DNA of 6,748 nucleotides, taken from contig NZ_JAKDJU010000162.1 in assembly GCF_030453725.1 (NCBI RefSeq), positions 1 through 6,748 on the forward strand, in the 5' to 3' direction. The position numbers and the translations under genes are program-made. The notes under the pieces are model-generated. The model made no database searches, was not told the DNA's origin, and saw nothing but the letters and a program-made list of their open reading frames with translations. Positions 6,189-6,748 of this stretch are shown one piece after another; within the stretch, counting starts at the first letter, position 1; each line of letters begins with the position of its first letter. The stretch comes from Brevibacterium picturae. GTDB taxonomy: Bacteria; Actinomycetota; Actinomycetes; Actinomycetales; Brevibacteriaceae.

Positions 6189-6231
6189 GAATCGTTCCGC
6201 TCCGTCAGACAGAATGAAGAAGGAGAGTCAC

Positions 6232-6748
6232 ATGACCAGCGTCTCCGAAACCTCGGGCACCTCCAACTCGAGCACCGCAGCGACGAAGCCGTCGTTCACC
6301 CAGCACGATCCCTCACGCGTGATCCGCGCCGACCGCGGCACCGAGATCACCGCCAAGTCCTGGCAGACCGAGGCCCCCAAGCGCATGCTCATGAACAACC
6401 TCGACCCCGAGGTCGCCGAGCGCCCCGAAGACCTCGTCGTCTACGGCGGCACCGGCCGGGCGGCTCGGTCCTGGGAGGCCTACGACGCGATCGTGAAGAC
6501 CCTCGACGACCTCGAGGACGACGAGACTCTGCTGGTGCAGTCGGGCAAGCCGGTCGGTGTCATGCGCACCCACGAATGGGCCCCGCGCGTGCTCATCGCC
6601 AACTCCAACCTCGTCGGCGACTGGGCCAACTGGGAGCACTTCCGCGAGCTCGAGGCCGAGGGTCTGATGATGTACGGGCAGATGACGGCCGGGTCCTGGA
6701 TCTACATCGCCACCCAGGGCATCCTCCAGGGCACCTACGAGACCTTCG
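6232..6748 (+). CDS. hutU: urocanate hydratase, N-terminal part (cut by the window end)
   Basis: Urocanate hydratase (urocanase) is the cytoplasmic NAD-dependent enzyme of histidine degradation that converts urocanate to 4-imidazolone-5-propionate. The visible 172 residues start at an ATG with AAGGAG (6220-6225) six bases upstream. Conserved blocks are TAKSWQTEAPKRMLMNNLDP near 40-59, YGGTGRAARSWEAYDAIVK at 71-89, LLVQSGKPVGV at 100-110, APRVLIANSNLVGDWANWEHF at about 117-137, and YGQMTAGSWIYIATQGILQG at 148-167. These match the family closely. About 20 Ser/Thr-rich residues precede the conserved region and exceed the Pseudomonas-type N-terminus. Roughly two thirds of the protein, including the main NAD-binding part, lies beyond the window. 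An in-frame ATG at 6214 has no ribosome site. The gene diverges from the CoA-transferase operon and carries the shared operator. Confidence 0.96.
   Translation, partial: MTSVSETSGTSNSSTAATKPSFTQHDPSRVIRADRGTEITAKSWQTEAPKRMLMNNLDPEVAERPEDLVVYGGTGRAARSWEAYDAIVKTLDDLEDDETLLVQSGKPVGVMRTHEWAPRVLIANSNLVGDWANWEHFRELEAEGLMMYGQMTAGSWIYIATQGILQGTYETF

Larger units (their letters stand above)
5900..6231. other. 332-base divergent promoter region between the CoA-transferase gene and hutU
   Basis: The two genes diverge from this region, which carries two copies of the shared operator. Their centres (5963.5 and 6069.5) are 106 bp apart, close to ten helical turns, so both could face the same side. Between them is a weak interrupted inverted repeat (CGCCAG 5984-5989 and CTGGCG 6025-6030). 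The 6100-6231 part is a hutU leader with a small possible leader ORF. No larger gene is credible here. Confidence 0.7.

Noticed and set aside
6214..6216. In-frame ATG 18 bases upstream of the chosen hutU start
   Set aside because: No ribosome site precedes it, and using it would place AAGGAG inside the coding sequence; the ATG at 6232 has ideal spacing.
6313..6639. 108-codon open frame on the minus strand opposite hutU
   Set aside because: The plus strand here encodes highly conserved urocanate hydratase sequence, so the antisense frame is a by-product of codon bias.

Overview
The window is GC-rich DNA with strong G/C preference at third codon positions, secreted-protein signals and AAGGAG ribosome binding sites. 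This fits a high-GC Gram-positive actinobacterium. Brevibacterium or a near relative is my best guess from the gene set (LIP-type secreted lipase, hut gene, NCS1 permease), but that is an inference. The first ~112 bases are low-complexity G/C runs ending in 29 C, which look like a contig-end artefact. The last gene is cut by the window edge.

Layout. Four genes lie on the minus strand and one on the plus strand. From left to right: a secreted LIP-family lipase/esterase (156-1598, minus); a 344-base gap with a perfect 54-bp palindrome and a CRP/GlxR-like site; an NCS1-family permease (1943-3385, minus); a 200-base gap with a hairpin and the permease promoter; an acyl-CoA dehydrogenase (3586-4725, minus); and a class III CoA-transferase (4730-5899, minus). 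The transferase and dehydrogenase genes are 4 bases apart and form one operon, transferase first. Then comes a 332-base divergent promoter region, followed by the 5' part of hutU, urocanate hydratase (6232 to the window end, plus).

The main observation is a shared operator. A 16-bp inverted repeat, RTCCGA-N4-TCGGAC in the direction of transcription, lies upstream of each of the three transcription units hutU, CoA-transferase/dehydrogenase and permease (6062-6077, 5956-5971, 3465-3480). At the permease and transferase promoters it sits exactly 19 bases before a T(C/T)GTAT -10-like box and covers the -35 position. This suggests one regulator, probably the hut regulator, controls all three units. 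A fourth, weaker copy lies inside the transferase gene.

Working model (inference): the permease imports an imidazole acid such as urocanate or imidazolepropionate. The CoA-transferase and dehydrogenase then form a CoA-dependent route that desaturates imidazolepropionate to the urocanate level, feeding HutU. No regulator, hutH, hutI or hutG is inside the window. The lipase lacks the operator and appears to be an unrelated neighbour.
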